From: Symbiopectobacterium purcellii_A
Lineage (GTDB): Bacteria; Pseudomonadota; Gammaproteobacteria; Enterobacterales; Enterobacteriaceae
Assembly: GCF_052050035.1 (NCBI RefSeq)
Contig: NZ_CP189882.1
Span: 5,208,001 to 5,272,000 of the forward strand
Reading direction: 5' to 3'
DNA: 64,000 bases
A model generated the notes under the pieces. The model was not told the DNA's origin. It did not search any database and worked only from the letters and a program-made list of their open reading frames with translations. The position numbers and the translations under genes were made by a program. Below, piece after piece: positions 1 through 9,611 of this stretch (positions are counted from its first letter, which is position 1; every line of letters begins with the position of its first letter).

Positions 1-795
1 GTGTCGACCTAAGGAGCCAGATATTGAGCGGACGATAAAACGTAGCCTGGTCAGCGAAGCGTGGAACGTTAGTGGCGGGTCTGCGGGCGCAAGGACTATC
101 GCCACGATGGTTACCAATACACACGACGTGAAACTTGGGCGGTGGTTAGCGGGTAAGTTGATGAAAGAATTAACCCTCGTTAGTTGCCAAACAAGAAAAC
201 ATCAATACAACCGCGGTGGAAATGAACGTATTGATATTCCAAATCTGCTCAATAGGCAGTTCGCTGTTACCAAGCCTGACCAGGTTTGGTGCGGCGATGT
301 AACCTATATTTGGACAGGCGACCGATGGGCGTATCTGGCGGTGGTATTAGATTTATTTGCCCGAAAACCCGTGGGTTGGGCAATGTCGTTTTCGCCAGAT
401 TCAGAATTAACAGCCAAAGCACTACAAATGGCTTGGGAACTGCGTGGGCATCCCAAACAAGTCATGTTTCATAGTGACCAAGGAAGCCATTACACCAGTC
501 GTCAGTATAGGCAGGCATTGTGGCGTTATCAGATGACCCAAAGTATGAGTCGCAGAGGAAATTATTGGGATAATAGTCCGATGGAGCGATTCTTCCGTAG
601 TCTGAAGACTGAATGGGTGCCAACGACTGGCTACCAAAGCTTTAGTACTGCTCAATCATCCATTATTCGCTACATAACTCATTATTATAGCGATGTCAGA
701 CCTCACTGGTATAACGGTGGGTTAACACCAAATGAATCAGAACGGCTGTTCCATCAACAGTCAGGTAGGGTGGCCAAATTTAGTTGACCACTACA
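1..795 (+). mobile_element. IS3-family element, right part (left end outside window)
   Basis: The DNA from the window edge encodes an IS3-type OrfB and ends in ...ACCACTACA. Read inward this end starts TGTAGTGGT, the same as the end of the IS3 element at 39.7-40.8 kb. Immediately after it comes the interior of a second IS3-type element, so this copy has inserted into, or truncated, that element. The left half is not in the window. Confidence 0.75.
2..787 (+). CDS. IS3-family transposase OrfB (5' partial)
   Basis: This is the catalytic half of an IS3-family DDE transposase. The frame is open back to base 2, so the ATG at 107 is not the true start and the gene continues off the left edge. The rve/integrase core shows all three acidic residues in order: Asp in VWCGDVTYIWT, Asp in HSDQGSHYTS and Glu in NSPMERFFRSLK. 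The C-terminus reaches the IS end. No internal stop or frameshift is seen, so this part could be functional if the missing 5' part and OrfA are intact. Confidence 0.85.
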   Translation, partial: CRPKEPDIERTIKRSLVSEAWNVSGGSAGARTIATMVTNTHDVKLGRWLAGKLMKELTLVSCQTRKHQYNRGGNERIDIPNLLNRQFAVTKPDQVWCGDVTYIWTGDRWAYLAVVLDLFARKPVGWAMSFSPDSELTAKALQMAWELRGHPKQVMFHSDQGSHYTSRQYRQALWRYQMTQSMSRRGNYWDNSPMERFFRSLKTEWVPTTGYQSFSTAQSSIIRYITHYYSDVRPHWYNGGLTPNESERLFHQQSGRVAKFS

Positions 796-1108
796 ACTCC
801 ACCTGGAGTGGTCTCAGGATTCGCGCTTCGCCGTTATCGTTGAAACCGCGCCGCTTTCTGCTCATGCTGTGGCTGAATACTGTCGCCGTAAAGGCCTCTA
901 TCCTGAACAGATTCAGCAGTGGAAGGACGAGTTTATGCAGCCAGGTCAGCGTGCAGAAAGAGCCTTAATAAAGAAACAGCAAAAAGAAATTTAGCAGCTT
1001 AATCGTGAAATAGCCCGCAAGGACAAAGCCCTCGCCGAAGCGGCGGCACTGCTCATCCTGGAAAAAAAGCTCAAGGCGTTCTTCGACGAAGAACGCGAGG
1101 TCGAATGA
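796..1108 (+). pseudogene. IS3-family OrfA remnant (type B, copy 1)
   Basis: This is the 3' two-thirds of the small HTH/leucine-zipper OrfA that is intact at 45717-46199. The 5' part was removed by the IS3 element to the left. Relative to the intact copy, a CAG codon has become TAG at 992-994. The remnant ends in an ATGA overlap with the following orfB, as in the intact copy. Confidence 0.8.
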
Positions 1109-1583
1109 CGCGCACAGCCGACAGGTTACGGCTGATGAAGATGCTGGAGGAGGCTGCCACTGCCGGCGTCCGGCAAAGCCATGCCTGCAGGTCTGTAGGT
1201 ATTAGCGAGCGGACGTTCCAGCGCTGGCGGCTAAGTCCTGACGACCGACGGCATCACGGCCAATGCCGAAAAACAGGCTCAGTGCTGAAGAGGAACAGCA
1301 GGTGCTGGCCATCTGCCATGAGCCACGATTCGCCAGTCTGTAGCCGGCGCAAATCGTACCGGCACTAGCCGATGAGGGGCGTTACGTTGCCAGTGAATCG
1401 ACGTTTTACCGGGTGTTGCGCCGTGCCGGAGAGGTCAGTCATCGCGGGCGTCAGCAGGCCCCGAAAAGTAAGCCGCTGTCGACATGGAAGGCGATCGCGC
1501 CGAACCAGGTGTGGTCGTGGGACATCACCTGGCTGAAGTCGCTGACGGCGGGTCACTGGTTCTACCTGTATCTCATAGAAGAT

Positions 1584-2620
1584 AAGCGTGTTGCTTAATA
1601 GTGAAATAAGGGTGTTTCGGTGATTGAAGTAAATTTTACGCTGTTCTGAGATGGAAATTCCAAAGACCGGCGCTAAGGAGTAAGAAGGTATCATCAATAA
1701 AGGGTCTACGATTCCGTAAAATTTGGGTCATGCAACCGAGGCGCTTGATACCCGCGATGGCGTCTTCAACTGTAATACGGATGCCCGAGATTATTTTATT
1801 TTCTTGTTTTTGTTCAGGCGATAAAGGTCTTTTTCGAGTTCCTTTTTTTGGGATTTGTGTATTAGGATGCTGTTTATCTATACCTTGAAAACCGGTATCT
1901 GCCCAGATGGTTACCTCAGGAGGAATATGGCGAATTATATCGACTTTATCGAGTAAGCGTTTATCGTGACGGCGCCCATTTTTGCTCATGGGGATAAATC
2001 CAATTTGCCTTGTTTCGTCAGTCATAATAAGCCCTTTTCGAGTGGTCTGTCTTTTCTTTCCCGAATACATTTTTTTTCGCCGACGCAGATTCTTAGGCTT
2101 TTGGACAGGTCGCTCTGTCCCATCAATAAAGACGTCTTTAACTCCAGGAAAGGCGCGAAAAAATTCCTCAGCAGAGCGAATTTGACGAGCGGGCAAAACA
2201 CATTCTCGCCCCAAGGTCATCTCTAAAACCGGCAATAATATTTTTACCCAGCGACATACCCGTGTTCTATCTAAACCAAAAAGAAGTCCTTGCAAATCAT
2301 AGGTCGGATAACATTTTAAATACAATAAAATAAAAAGCAGTTTATCTAATGGGGTTGGGATAAATCCTTTCTGCCCTGCACCCATCTGCCGCTCGTGATC
2401 TTTTCGATTCTTTTTCCGATAAATCAAATAACAAGCTGAAAATTCAGCGGCTAAATTTTTCAATTCTTCGACTGATAATCCAATGATTGCTTTACATAAA
2501 CGATTATCTCGTAACAACCGCTCTTTGTTGATCATTTCAAACCTTTATTCTCTAAGTTAAACCTCTTTTTATTCTCAATAGCCTGACAAAAAATGCAAGT
2601 CTCTATTCAGCAACTAGTTT
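1584..2620 (-). mobile_element. Intact IS5-family element, 1037 bp
   Basis: The ends are imperfect inverted repeats: AAGCGTGTTGCTTAATAG at 1584 and, read inward, AAACTAGTTGCTGAATAG from 2620. A 3-bp target duplication GAT sits at 1581-1583 and 2621-2623, and the interrupted orfB reads through when it is removed. This is the only complete copy here. Fragments of the same element lie at 48466-48572, 49828-50618, 56338-56490, 59494-59535, 62305-62392 and 62780-63525. Confidence 0.92.
1636..2535 (-). CDS. IS5-family transposase (DDE_Tnp_4 type)
   Basis: This 299-residue transposase fills the IS. An N-terminal HTH region (roughly residues 40-110, with GLDRTRVCRWVKILL) is followed by a DDE nuclease domain. 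Acidic residues are visible in VFIDGTERP, IWADTGFQGI and the IRITVEDAIAGIKR helix. The other copies have VEHAIAGIKR at the last site, so this copy carries a His-to-Asp change next to the presumed catalytic Glu. The ATG at 2535 starts about 85 bp inside the element end. The 3-bp duplication points to the ISL2 or IS1031 subgroup rather than IS903. Confidence 0.88.
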   Translation of the reverse strand: MINKERLLRDNRLCKAIIGLSVEELKNLAAEFSACYLIYRKKNRKDHERQMGAGQKGFIPTPLDKLLFILLYLKCYPTYDLQGLLFGLDRTRVCRWVKILLPVLEMTLGRECVLPARQIRSAEEFFRAFPGVKDVFIDGTERPVQKPKNLRRRKKMYSGKKRQTTRKGLIMTDETRQIGFIPMSKNGRRHDKRLLDKVDIIRHIPPEVTIWADTGFQGIDKQHPNTQIPKKGTRKRPLSPEQKQENKIISGIRITVEDAIAGIKRLGCMTQILRNRRPFIDDTFLLLSAGLWNFHLRTA

Positions 2621-3198
2621 GATGTGTTCAGTCGCAAAATAGTGGGTTATGAAGTGTACCCGGTCGAAAGCGGCGAGTATGCAGCAGAACTGCTGAAGCG
2701 AACGGTGCTGAGCGAGCGCTGCTGGCAGGAGCCGCTGGTACTGCATGCGGATAACGGTGCACCGATGAAGTCACAGGTGCTGCAGGTGAAGCTTGCGGAG
2801 CTGAAGATAACCCCGTCACACAGTCGGCCGCGGGTAAGCAACGACAACGCCCACGTGGAATCGCTGTTCAGGATGCTGAAATACGTGCCTGCATGGTCTG
2901 AAAAAGGCTTTGCAACGCTGGAAGATGCGCGAGCCTGGGTGGAAACCTTCGTCGGCTGGTACAACGAGGAACATCGCCATAGCGGTATCCGGTATGTCAC
3001 GCCGGGCCAGCGGCACAGAGGCGAAGACAGCCAGTTGCTGGTAAAGCGAAAATCGGTGTATGAGGCAGCAAAAATGCAGAACCCGCATCGTTGGTCAGGG
3101 CCAACAAGAAACTGGGAGCGGCAGGACGAAGTGTGGCTAAATCCGGAACGGGAAAAACAGGCCGTATGAATCAACTGGGGCGACAACTACCTTGACAC

Positions 3199-4124
3199 GC
3201 ACCGCGACGAAGCCACTGAACGCGCGGTTGTTGAATATGCCGTTGAGTTCCCGGCCCACGGGCAGCACCGGACCAGTAATGAGCTGCGTAAAAAAGGCGT
3301 ATTTATCTCCGCCAGCGGCGTGCGGTCCATCTGGCAACGGCACGATCTGGAGAACTTCCGTAAACGCATGAAGGCGCTTGAGGAAAAAGTTGCCAGAGAA
3401 GGCATCGTGCTTACCGATGTCCAAATCGCAGCGCTGGAGAAAAAGGCGCATGATGATGATGATGAGGCCAGCGGCGAAATCGAGACGGCTCATCCGGGTT
3501 ATCTCGGGTCGCAGGAGACCTTCTACGTTGGCAATCTGAAAGCGGTAGGCCGTATGTATAGCCAACCGACTTAAAAATGATTACATCCTATGCCCTGATA
3601 TGCGGCAAAGAAGCATAGCTGGCTGTTATCAAAATAATGTCGCTTGGCTATACCAGCAGACGTTCGTGGATACGTACTCGAAAGTGGCACACTGCAAGCT
3701 TTATACGAGTAAAACGCCGATCACTGCCGCAGACCTGCTAAATGATCGCGTACTGCCGTTCTACGAGGCTCAGTGACTGCCGATGCTGAGAATACTGACC
3801 GACAGGGGAACGGAGTACTGTGGTAAGGTGGAGCAGCATGATTACCAGCTGTATCTGGCCATCAACGATATCGACCATACAAAAACGAAGGCGATGTCTC
3901 CGCAGAAGAACGGCATCTGCGAGCGCTTCCATAAAACGATTTTGCAGGATTTTTATCAGGTTACGTTCCGCAAGAAGTTATATGGGGACCTGGAGAGCCT
4001 GCAGGCAGATCTGGACAACTGGTTGTGGCATTACAATAATGAGCGAACTCATCAGGGAAAAATGTGCTGCGGGCGAACGCCAATGGCAACGTTACTTGAT
4101 GGAAAACTGGTCTGGGCAGAATAA
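3199..4124 (+). pseudogene. IS481-family transposase, broken
   Basis: The frame encodes an IS481-type DDE transposase. Catalytic regions are visible as TFVDTYSKVAHC, ILTDRGTEYC and NGICERFHKT, followed by the family C-terminus ERTHQGKMCCGRTPMATLLDG (shown here only as a landmark region near 4048-4110). Three lesions are visible. The N-terminal domain is missing. A 92-bp MITE at 3559-3650 interrupts the gene, and removing it with one TA restores the frame exactly (Arg-Met-Tyr-Gln-Gln-Thr). A TGA at 3776-3778 stands where the family has Gly (EAQ-stop-LPML). Confidence 0.85.
3559..3650 (-). repeat. MITE-A copy 1 (IS630-derived, 92 bp)
   Basis: The element begins TAGCCAACCGACTTAAAAAT, ends GTCGCTTGGCTA, and is flanked by TA on both sides. 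The ends match those of the 880-bp IS630-type elements at 43899 and 47584, but it has no coding capacity. Its interior contains the inverted pair CTATGC/GCATAG. It sits inside the IS481 transposase. Confidence 0.9.
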
Positions 4125-4430
4125 GGATCTGAACCGGATGTAATCTGACAGACACCTGTATAAATAACCGGTAACTGTCAGATCAGGTCTGAGCTAGTAC
4201 AACTATGCATTTTGCGATGCCCCTCTCCAAGTCCACCCTAGAAGGGCAGCTAAGCGCACGACACAAAAAAACGCAAACGTGATCTGTACCATCAGGCAGG
4301 GTTTCAATCCTGGCACTTAATTTTGTAGATACATATTAACGATATCGCCTTCGGCGGTGAGTGGCAAGGGGTTTACTGCTTCAGTAAATGAATGCGTATT
4401 CGCAAATCTCCACTTCATTTGCAGACTTAA

Positions 4431-5597
4431 TCAATCTAAACCGAACAGATCACGCGTATACACTTTATCCGCAACATCCGCCAATTCCGGTGCCATACGG
4501 TTTGAGATAATCACATCTGCCATTTCTTTGAACGCATCAAAATCGCGAACAACACGAGAACGGAAGAAAGTGTCTTCCTGAAGGACTGGCTCATAAACAA
4601 CAACTTCGATGCCTTTAGCTTTAATACGTTTCATCACACCTTGAATTGCGGACGCGCGAAAATTATCTGAACCTGCCTTCATTACCAAGCGATAAACGCC
4701 CACTACTTTGGGATCACGCGCAATAATGGAATCAGCAATAAAATCTTTGCGGGTGCGATTTGCTTCAACAATAGCGCTAATCAGACTATTTGGCACACTG
4801 GCATAGTTAGCGAGCAGTTGCTTAGTATCTTTAGGCAGGCAATAACCACCGTATCCAAAAGATGGGTTGTTATAATGGCTGCCAATACGTGGATCTAACC
4901 CTACACCCTCAATAATTTGTTTGCTATTCAAACTATTCATCTGCGCATAGCTATCAAGCTCGTTGAAGTAAGCTACACGCATTGCCAGATAGGTATTAGA
5001 AAATAGCTTAATTGCTTCTGCTTCGGTAGAGTCTGTGAATAAGATCGGGACATCCTTTTTGATGGCACCTTCAAGCAGAAGGTTAGCGAACTGCTCTGCC
5101 TGCGCTGAGCGTTCACCAACAACAATACGCGATGGGTAGAGATTATCGTAGAGTGCTTTGCCCTCGCGTAAAAATTCAGGGGAGAAAATGATGTTGTCGG
5201 TAGCGTATTTCTCTTTAACTGATTTTGTAAAACCGACAGGTACAGTAGATTTAATGATCATTACGGCACTTGGATTGATTGCCAAAACATCACGAATCAC
5301 TGATTCAACTGACTGTGTATTAAAATAATTAGTTATTGGATCATAGTCAGTTGGAGTGGCAATAATAATATAATCCGATCCCAAATAAGCATCTTGCTTA
5401 TTAAGTGTGGCGTGAAAATTTAATGACTTACTACGTAGGAAAATTTCAATTTCAGTGTCATTGATAGGAGAAATCTTGTCATTTAATAACTTTATTTTCT
5501 CAGGTATTACATCCAGTGCTACAACGTGATGATGTTGCGCCAGCAATATTGCGTTAGAGAGGCCAACATAGCCTGTGCCTACAATAGATAATCTCAT
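4431..5597 (-). CDS. ugd: UDP-glucose 6-dehydrogenase
   Basis: The enzyme oxidises UDP-glucose to UDP-glucuronate with two NAD+, in the cytoplasm, supplying the acidic sugar of capsules and exopolysaccharides. The 388-residue protein has the family's usual length. It has an N-terminal Rossmann motif GTGYVGLSNA (residues 7-16) and the TPTDYD and KSTVPVGFT motifs. The SPEFLREG motif follows, and the active-site cysteine is in GYGGYCLPKDTKQL (about residue 253). It is the last gene of the right-to-left polysaccharide operon, 130 bp downstream of a glycosyltransferase. In E. coli ugd also lies at the edge of the capsule/O-antigen region. It looks intact. Confidence 0.95.
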   Translation of the reverse strand: MRLSIVGTGYVGLSNAILLAQHHHVVALDVIPEKIKLLNDKISPINDTEIEIFLRSKSLNFHATLNKQDAYLGSDYIIIATPTDYDPITNYFNTQSVESVIRDVLAINPSAVMIIKSTVPVGFTKSVKEKYATDNIIFSPEFLREGKALYDNLYPSRIVVGERSAQAEQFANLLLEGAIKKDVPILFTDSTEAEAIKLFSNTYLAMRVAYFNELDSYAQMNSLNSKQIIEGVGLDPRIGSHYNNPSFGYGGYCLPKDTKQLLANYASVPNSLISAIVEANRTRKDFIADSIIARDPKVVGVYRLVMKAGSDNFRASAIQGVMKRIKAKGIEVVVYEPVLQEDTFFRSRVVRDFDAFKEMADVIISNRMAPELADVADKVYTRDLFGLD

Positions 5598-5727
5598 TTT
5601 GCGACCATATTATTAACGTATAAAACGCCATGCAAATATTAATTAATCATACAACAAATCTTATATCTTTGCATGTCAAGTTAAAAGACATTTATAAAAA
5701 ATATTGATAACAAGTCATTTGTAAATG

Positions 5728-6474
5728 TTATCTAAGCAAGTAATGTTTCAAAAAACCATTACAAAAATAAGTAGTTATATAAAAGACTCTAAACAAAAAG
5801 CTTATCCTTGCGACATGTTTTAAGACATACCACTGTTTTTTTATTTCTCTAATTTTTGAAGATGACAAAGATACATTTTGCTTTCTATAATTAGCTAAAC
5901 AGCCAGGATATAAGAAAGAAGAGTGCCCTTTTTTAAGAATAGTAAGCCAAAGTGCGTAATCCTCTTTAGGGACAATTGGGAAACTCCCCACCCCAACAGT
6001 TTCTGTATCAATCATTACAGTTAGGCATCCGATATTACAGGCTCTAAGCAAGTCAGAGTAAGTAATTTTCGATGAAGGTCTAATTACCTTGCATCCGCCA
6101 GATTCATCAAACATCTTATACTCACCATGTGAAATGGCAACATTATTTTTTAACATGAACTCCAACTGAAGCTCAATTTTATTTCCCTCCCAATAATCAT
6201 CACTATCAAGAAATGCAACATACCGTGAAGATGCTATACATAAACAGTTATTCCTAGCTCTAGCAGCTCCTTCTGAAAAATCATTTCTAATTACAATAAC
6301 CCGAGGGTCTATATCTTTATATTTAGCCAAAATGTTTGGTGTATCATCATCTGAGCAATCATCACAAATTATTAACTCAATATCTTTGAATGACTGATTC
6401 AAAACTGAATCAACAGCAGTAACTATTGTTCTTTCAGAGTTATGCGCGGGCATAACTATACTAACCAAGGGCAT
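5728..6474 (-). CDS. Glycosyltransferase family 2
   Basis: This 248-residue GT-A glycosyltransferase opens with LVSIVMPAHNSERTI and has the nucleotide-binding ICDDCSDDD segment. It carries the metal-binding triad FLDSDDYW (about residues 88-95) and an EDYALWL motif near residue 170. The last 35 or so residues are hydrophobic and may contact the inner membrane. It resembles WcaA-type enzymes but the sugar cannot be inferred. It lies 74 bp after manB and 130 bp before ugd in the same direction. The gene is AT-rich relative to wza-wzc, as is usual for serotype-specific genes acquired by transfer. Confidence 0.85.
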   Translation of the reverse strand: MPLVSIVMPAHNSERTIVTAVDSVLNQSFKDIELIICDDCSDDDTPNILAKYKDIDPRVIVIRNDFSEGAARARNNCLCIASSRYVAFLDSDDYWEGNKIELQLEFMLKNNVAISHGEYKMFDESGGCKVIRPSSKITYSDLLRACNIGCLTVMIDTETVGVGSFPIVPKEDYALWLTILKKGHSSFLYPGCLANYRKQNVSLSSSKIREIKKQWYVLKHVARISFLFRVFYITTYFCNGFLKHYLLR

Positions 6475-6548
6475 CAGAAATACACTCCATCATTACATAA
6501 AAAATTAGTGCTGATAGATTTTAACCATAGCACCCACATATCCCCCAC

Positions 6549-7982
6549 TCAATTAGAATATAACTTACGTATCTGAGAAAGAATAAACGAAACATAGCCC
6601 ATAGCCTCACCCTCCTTATTTGACTCAACATAACACCTAAATTCTGGTGCATTCCCAGAAGGACGAAGATGTATTATCACTTCCTTAGAAGTATATATTC
6701 TTACGCCATCAGTAATATCTACCGCATTAGTTTTTAAATCATAAATCTCTAATTCCTTTAAAAAATCATCCGGATTTTCTAAAGCATTAGATAGAATAGA
6801 CTTACTGCATCCGAATGAAAAATCAACAATTCTATCTGAGTAGGTATAACGCTGAGGTAAATCTGAAGTTAATTGGTAAATAGGCTTATTTTTTTTAGCT
6901 GCTAATACAACTAAAACCGGTAAAACAGCATCTCTAGTGGGTAACGCTTCAATAGCACAGTTGTTGTAAGAAACCTTACTGCCAAGTAAAAATCCTCCAT
7001 TTGCTTCAAAACCCGCAACAGAAGAATAATTATTTAATAAATCTTTAATTGATTCTATTACATATGGAGAACCAATTTTAGTTCTAATAACATTTTTAAA
7101 AAAATTGGAACGTTCAATTGCGGTATTACAACTGACTGGAACAGCCAACGCATCTATACCAAGAAAAAAAGATGCTAATAGGCCTAAAATATCACCTCTA
7201 ACCCATTGGCCATGTTCATCAGCTAATAAAGGTCGATCACCATCACCATCAGTAGAAAATATTGCATCTAATGAATATTTATTTGACCATTCAATCGCTT
7301 TTTTCTTATCTTCATCTGATACTGCTTCTGTATCTATAGGCACAAAATCATCGCTACGACCTAAAGATATCACCTCTGCACCAAGTGAAGAGAATATGGT
7401 TTTATATATATCCCGCCCTGCACTAGAATGTTCGTATATTCCTATTCTCATTCCGCTCAATGAGCTTTTCGTTAAAAAGTTTAAATAACGGTTAATGTAA
7501 TTTATTTTAGCACCATCATCCGTCGTTAATAATGGCAAGTTAGAAAATGGGTAAAAACAAGCGCGGCTTTTTGTTATTTTTATTTCATCCGTTTTGTTAA
7601 GCTCACCATCTGGGCGATAAAATTTCAACCCATTTCGGTCAAAAGGTATATGACTACCTGTGACCATAATACAAGGAATATTCTTTTTAAAAGCAGTATA
7701 AGCTAGTGCTGGTGTAGGAAGCGTTCCATAATATATAGGTTCGTATCCAGCTTGTTGTACTGCAGCAGCACAATATTGGGCCATTAAGTAACTACTAGGC
7801 CGATTATCAATACCTATAGCAACTGATGAAAATTCAAATTCATCTTTTATCACATCGATAAATGCAGCTGCAAATGCAGCGCATACTTTAGGCGTGAAAT
7901 CTAGGACTAACCCTCGAGCACCACTGGTCCCAAACTTCACACCTGAGTTATTTACTTCATCACAACAAAGAAATTTTTCCAT
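6549..7982 (-). CDS. manB: Phosphomannomutase
   Basis: Converts mannose-6-phosphate to mannose-1-phosphate for GDP-mannose synthesis. The 477-residue alpha-D-phosphohexomutase has an N-terminal KFGTSGARG motif and the phosphoserine loop MVTGSHIPFDRNG (catalytic Ser). It has the metal loop TDGDGDRPLL, the sugar-binding GFEANGGFLLG and the phosphate-binding LRPSGNAPEFR near the C-terminus. The catalytic loop reads TGSHIP rather than the commoner TASHNP, as in one branch of bacterial phosphomannomutases. It follows manC by 20 bp, so the two are co-transcribed, and together they feed gmd-fcl upstream. Confidence 0.93.
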   Translation of the reverse strand: MEKFLCCDEVNNSGVKFGTSGARGLVLDFTPKVCAAFAAAFIDVIKDEFEFSSVAIGIDNRPSSYLMAQYCAAAVQQAGYEPIYYGTLPTPALAYTAFKKNIPCIMVTGSHIPFDRNGLKFYRPDGELNKTDEIKITKSRACFYPFSNLPLLTTDDGAKINYINRYLNFLTKSSLSGMRIGIYEHSSAGRDIYKTIFSSLGAEVISLGRSDDFVPIDTEAVSDEDKKKAIEWSNKYSLDAIFSTDGDGDRPLLADEHGQWVRGDILGLLASFFLGIDALAVPVSCNTAIERSNFFKNVIRTKIGSPYVIESIKDLLNNYSSVAGFEANGGFLLGSKVSYNNCAIEALPTRDAVLPVLVVLAAKKNKPIYQLTSDLPQRYTYSDRIVDFSFGCSKSILSNALENPDDFLKELEIYDLKTNAVDITDGVRIYTSKEVIIHLRPSGNAPEFRCYVESNKEGEAMGYVSFILSQIRKLYSN

Positions 7983-8002
7983 AAAATCATCTTATAAAAT
8001 AA

Positions 8003-9412
8003 TTAAAAACATTTAGAATAGACATCATTCGGCATTCTAACAATATCATCTTCTTCTAAATAACTACCAGAGCGTATTTCTATTATTTCGAGAGGTAATT
8101 TCCCTGGATTTTCAATAGAGTGCTCAACGCCGCTAGGTATGTACGTTGATTCATTTTGAGCAACGATATAGACTTTATCATCGTAGGATATTTTAGCGGT
8201 ACCGGAAACCACCACCCAATGTTCAGTCCTGTGATAATGAACCTGCTTTGCTGTTTTTTTACCAGGATATAACATCACATATTTTACTTGAAATCCTTTA
8301 CCTTCAGCGATCGTATCATGACTTCCCCATGGACGGAATACTTCTCTATGTTGCAAATACTCTATTCTATTTTTATCTTTTAGAATATTAACGATGTTTT
8401 TAACTTTTTGCACTTCTTTCTTATCAGCAATCAGTATCGCATCTTTAGTATCAATAATAACAACACCATCGAGCCCGATAGCAGCAACTAATCTTGTATC
8501 AGAATGAATATAACTATTTAATGTATTCTCCGTAATAACATCACCACATAAAGTATTAGCATTTTCATCCTTTGCACTTATGTCCCATAGAGCTGACCAG
8601 GATCCAACATCACTCCACTGTGCATCAAGAGGAACTACGATACCTAGATCCGTTTTTTCCATAACAGCATAATCAATAGAATCTTCTGGACATTTGGAAA
8701 AAACATCTGGATCAACTCGAATAAAATCAAGATCGGTACGAGCTTGTGCTAATGCATCTCTACATGAAATATATATATCATAGTTGTATTTTATTAATTC
8801 ACTGATATAAACAGAAGCTTTCATTATAAATATACCACTATTCCAATAATAATGGCCACTGTTAAGATAATTTACAGCCGTATCTATATCAGGTTTTTCA
8901 ACGAAGGAAATCACTGAATAACCACCAAAGATCTTATCACCTCGCTTAATATATCCATAACCAGTGTGAGGATAGTCAGGAATAATTCCGAAAGTCACTA
9001 ATTTATTATCATCAGCTAAGCTTTTAGCTTGATTTACAGCTTCAGTGAATGCATCCATGTTATCAATTACATGATCTGCAGCCAATACAAGAAGTGTGGG
9101 ATCTTCGTCTATAGTTAGAGTATGAAGTGCTGCAAGAGCAAGAGCCGGTGCTGTATTTTTAGCAATAGGCTCAAGCAATATTCCATTACTCTTAATATTT
9201 AAATTTCTTAATTGTTCTGCTACTATAAATCGATGGTTCTCATTGCAAATTATCACAGGATCCAAATGTTCAATATCAGTTAAACGATTAATCGTTTGCT
9301 GTAGCATTGTTTCATGCCCAGCCAATGATAAAAATTGCTTAGGGAATAACTCACGAGAAAGAGGCCACAGTCGCGTACCTGACCCTCCGGCCATTATAAT
9401 AGGAAGTAGCAT
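8003..9412 (-). CDS. manC: Mannose-1-phosphate guanylyltransferase
   Basis: Makes GDP-mannose from GTP and mannose-1-phosphate. Its cupin domain is the type II mannose-6-phosphate isomerase domain found in ManC/CpsB/AlgA proteins. The 469-residue protein has the nucleotidyltransferase signature GGSGTRLWPLSRELFPKQF (residues 10-28) and FVEKP, and a C-terminal cupin with HYHRTEHWVVVSGTA and IPSGVEHSIENPG. In the colanic-acid locus manC follows gmd-fcl-gmm-wcaI. Here an IS30 copy and about 670 bp of non-coding DNA separate it from fcl, so its transcription may be weakened by the IS. Confidence 0.94.
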   Translation of the reverse strand: MLLPIIMAGGSGTRLWPLSRELFPKQFLSLAGHETMLQQTINRLTDIEHLDPVIICNENHRFIVAEQLRNLNIKSNGILLEPIAKNTAPALALAALHTLTIDEDPTLLVLAADHVIDNMDAFTEAVNQAKSLADDNKLVTFGIIPDYPHTGYGYIKRGDKIFGGYSVISFVEKPDIDTAVNYLNSGHYYWNSGIFIMKASVYISELIKYNYDIYISCRDALAQARTDLDFIRVDPDVFSKCPEDSIDYAVMEKTDLGIVVPLDAQWSDVGSWSALWDISAKDENANTLCGDVITENTLNSYIHSDTRLVAAIGLDGVVIIDTKDAILIADKKEVQKVKNIVNILKDKNRIEYLQHREVFRPWGSHDTIAEGKGFQVKYVMLYPGKKTAKQVHYHRTEHWVVVSGTAKISYDDKVYIVAQNESTYIPSGVEHSIENPGKLPLEIIEIRSGSYLEEDDIVRMPNDVYSKCF

Positions 9413-9611
9413 AAAGAATTACCTATAATTTAAATATCTTTCATATAACGCTGAACTATGTGGCAGTTAATATTTATTATGGTGCTAAAAAATAAATAAA
9501 CCCACTCACTAATTTGAAGAAATTAAATGCTCACCGAAATATTAATAATATTTGTTAATGCGATAGAATTAAGAGTAAATAAATTTAATTATCATCGATA
9601 TTCAAATCTAC

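Larger units (their letters stand above)
1105..3169 (+). pseudogene. IS3-family OrfB remnant (type B, copy 1), interrupted by an IS5 element
   Basis: The reading frame matches the OrfB at 44899-45720 but carries several lesions. There is a 7-bp deletion near 1247, where a GGCGACC repeat unit is lost and the frame shifts. A TCG-to-TAG nonsense change lies at 1341-1343. An IS5-family element is inserted at 1584-2620 with a GAT duplication. The 3' part (2621-3169) is intact and supplies the C-terminal 60 or so residues that the 45-kb copy lacks. Catalytic residues visible are Asp in WSWDITWL, Asp in LHADNGAPM and Glu in NAHVESLFRM. The IS end lies at 3197 (GGCGACAACTACCTTGACA). Confidence 0.85.
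3198..4201 (+). mobile_element. IS481-family element remnant
   Basis: This holds an IS481-type transposase reading frame and a right terminus around 4145-4201 ending ...GAGCTAGTACA. The left end has been removed by the adjacent IS3-type element, whose end is at 3197. A 92-bp MITE is inserted at 3559-3650. Confidence 0.8.

Noticed and set aside
2647..3186. Long minus-strand open frame opposite the IS3 orfB
   Set aside because: It mirrors the coding strand of a recognised transposase, and its translation has no domain character.
4202..4430. Short CGCC-TTC-GGCG hairpin downstream of ugd as a terminator
   Set aside because: The stem is only four base pairs and there is no T-run on the strand of ugd.
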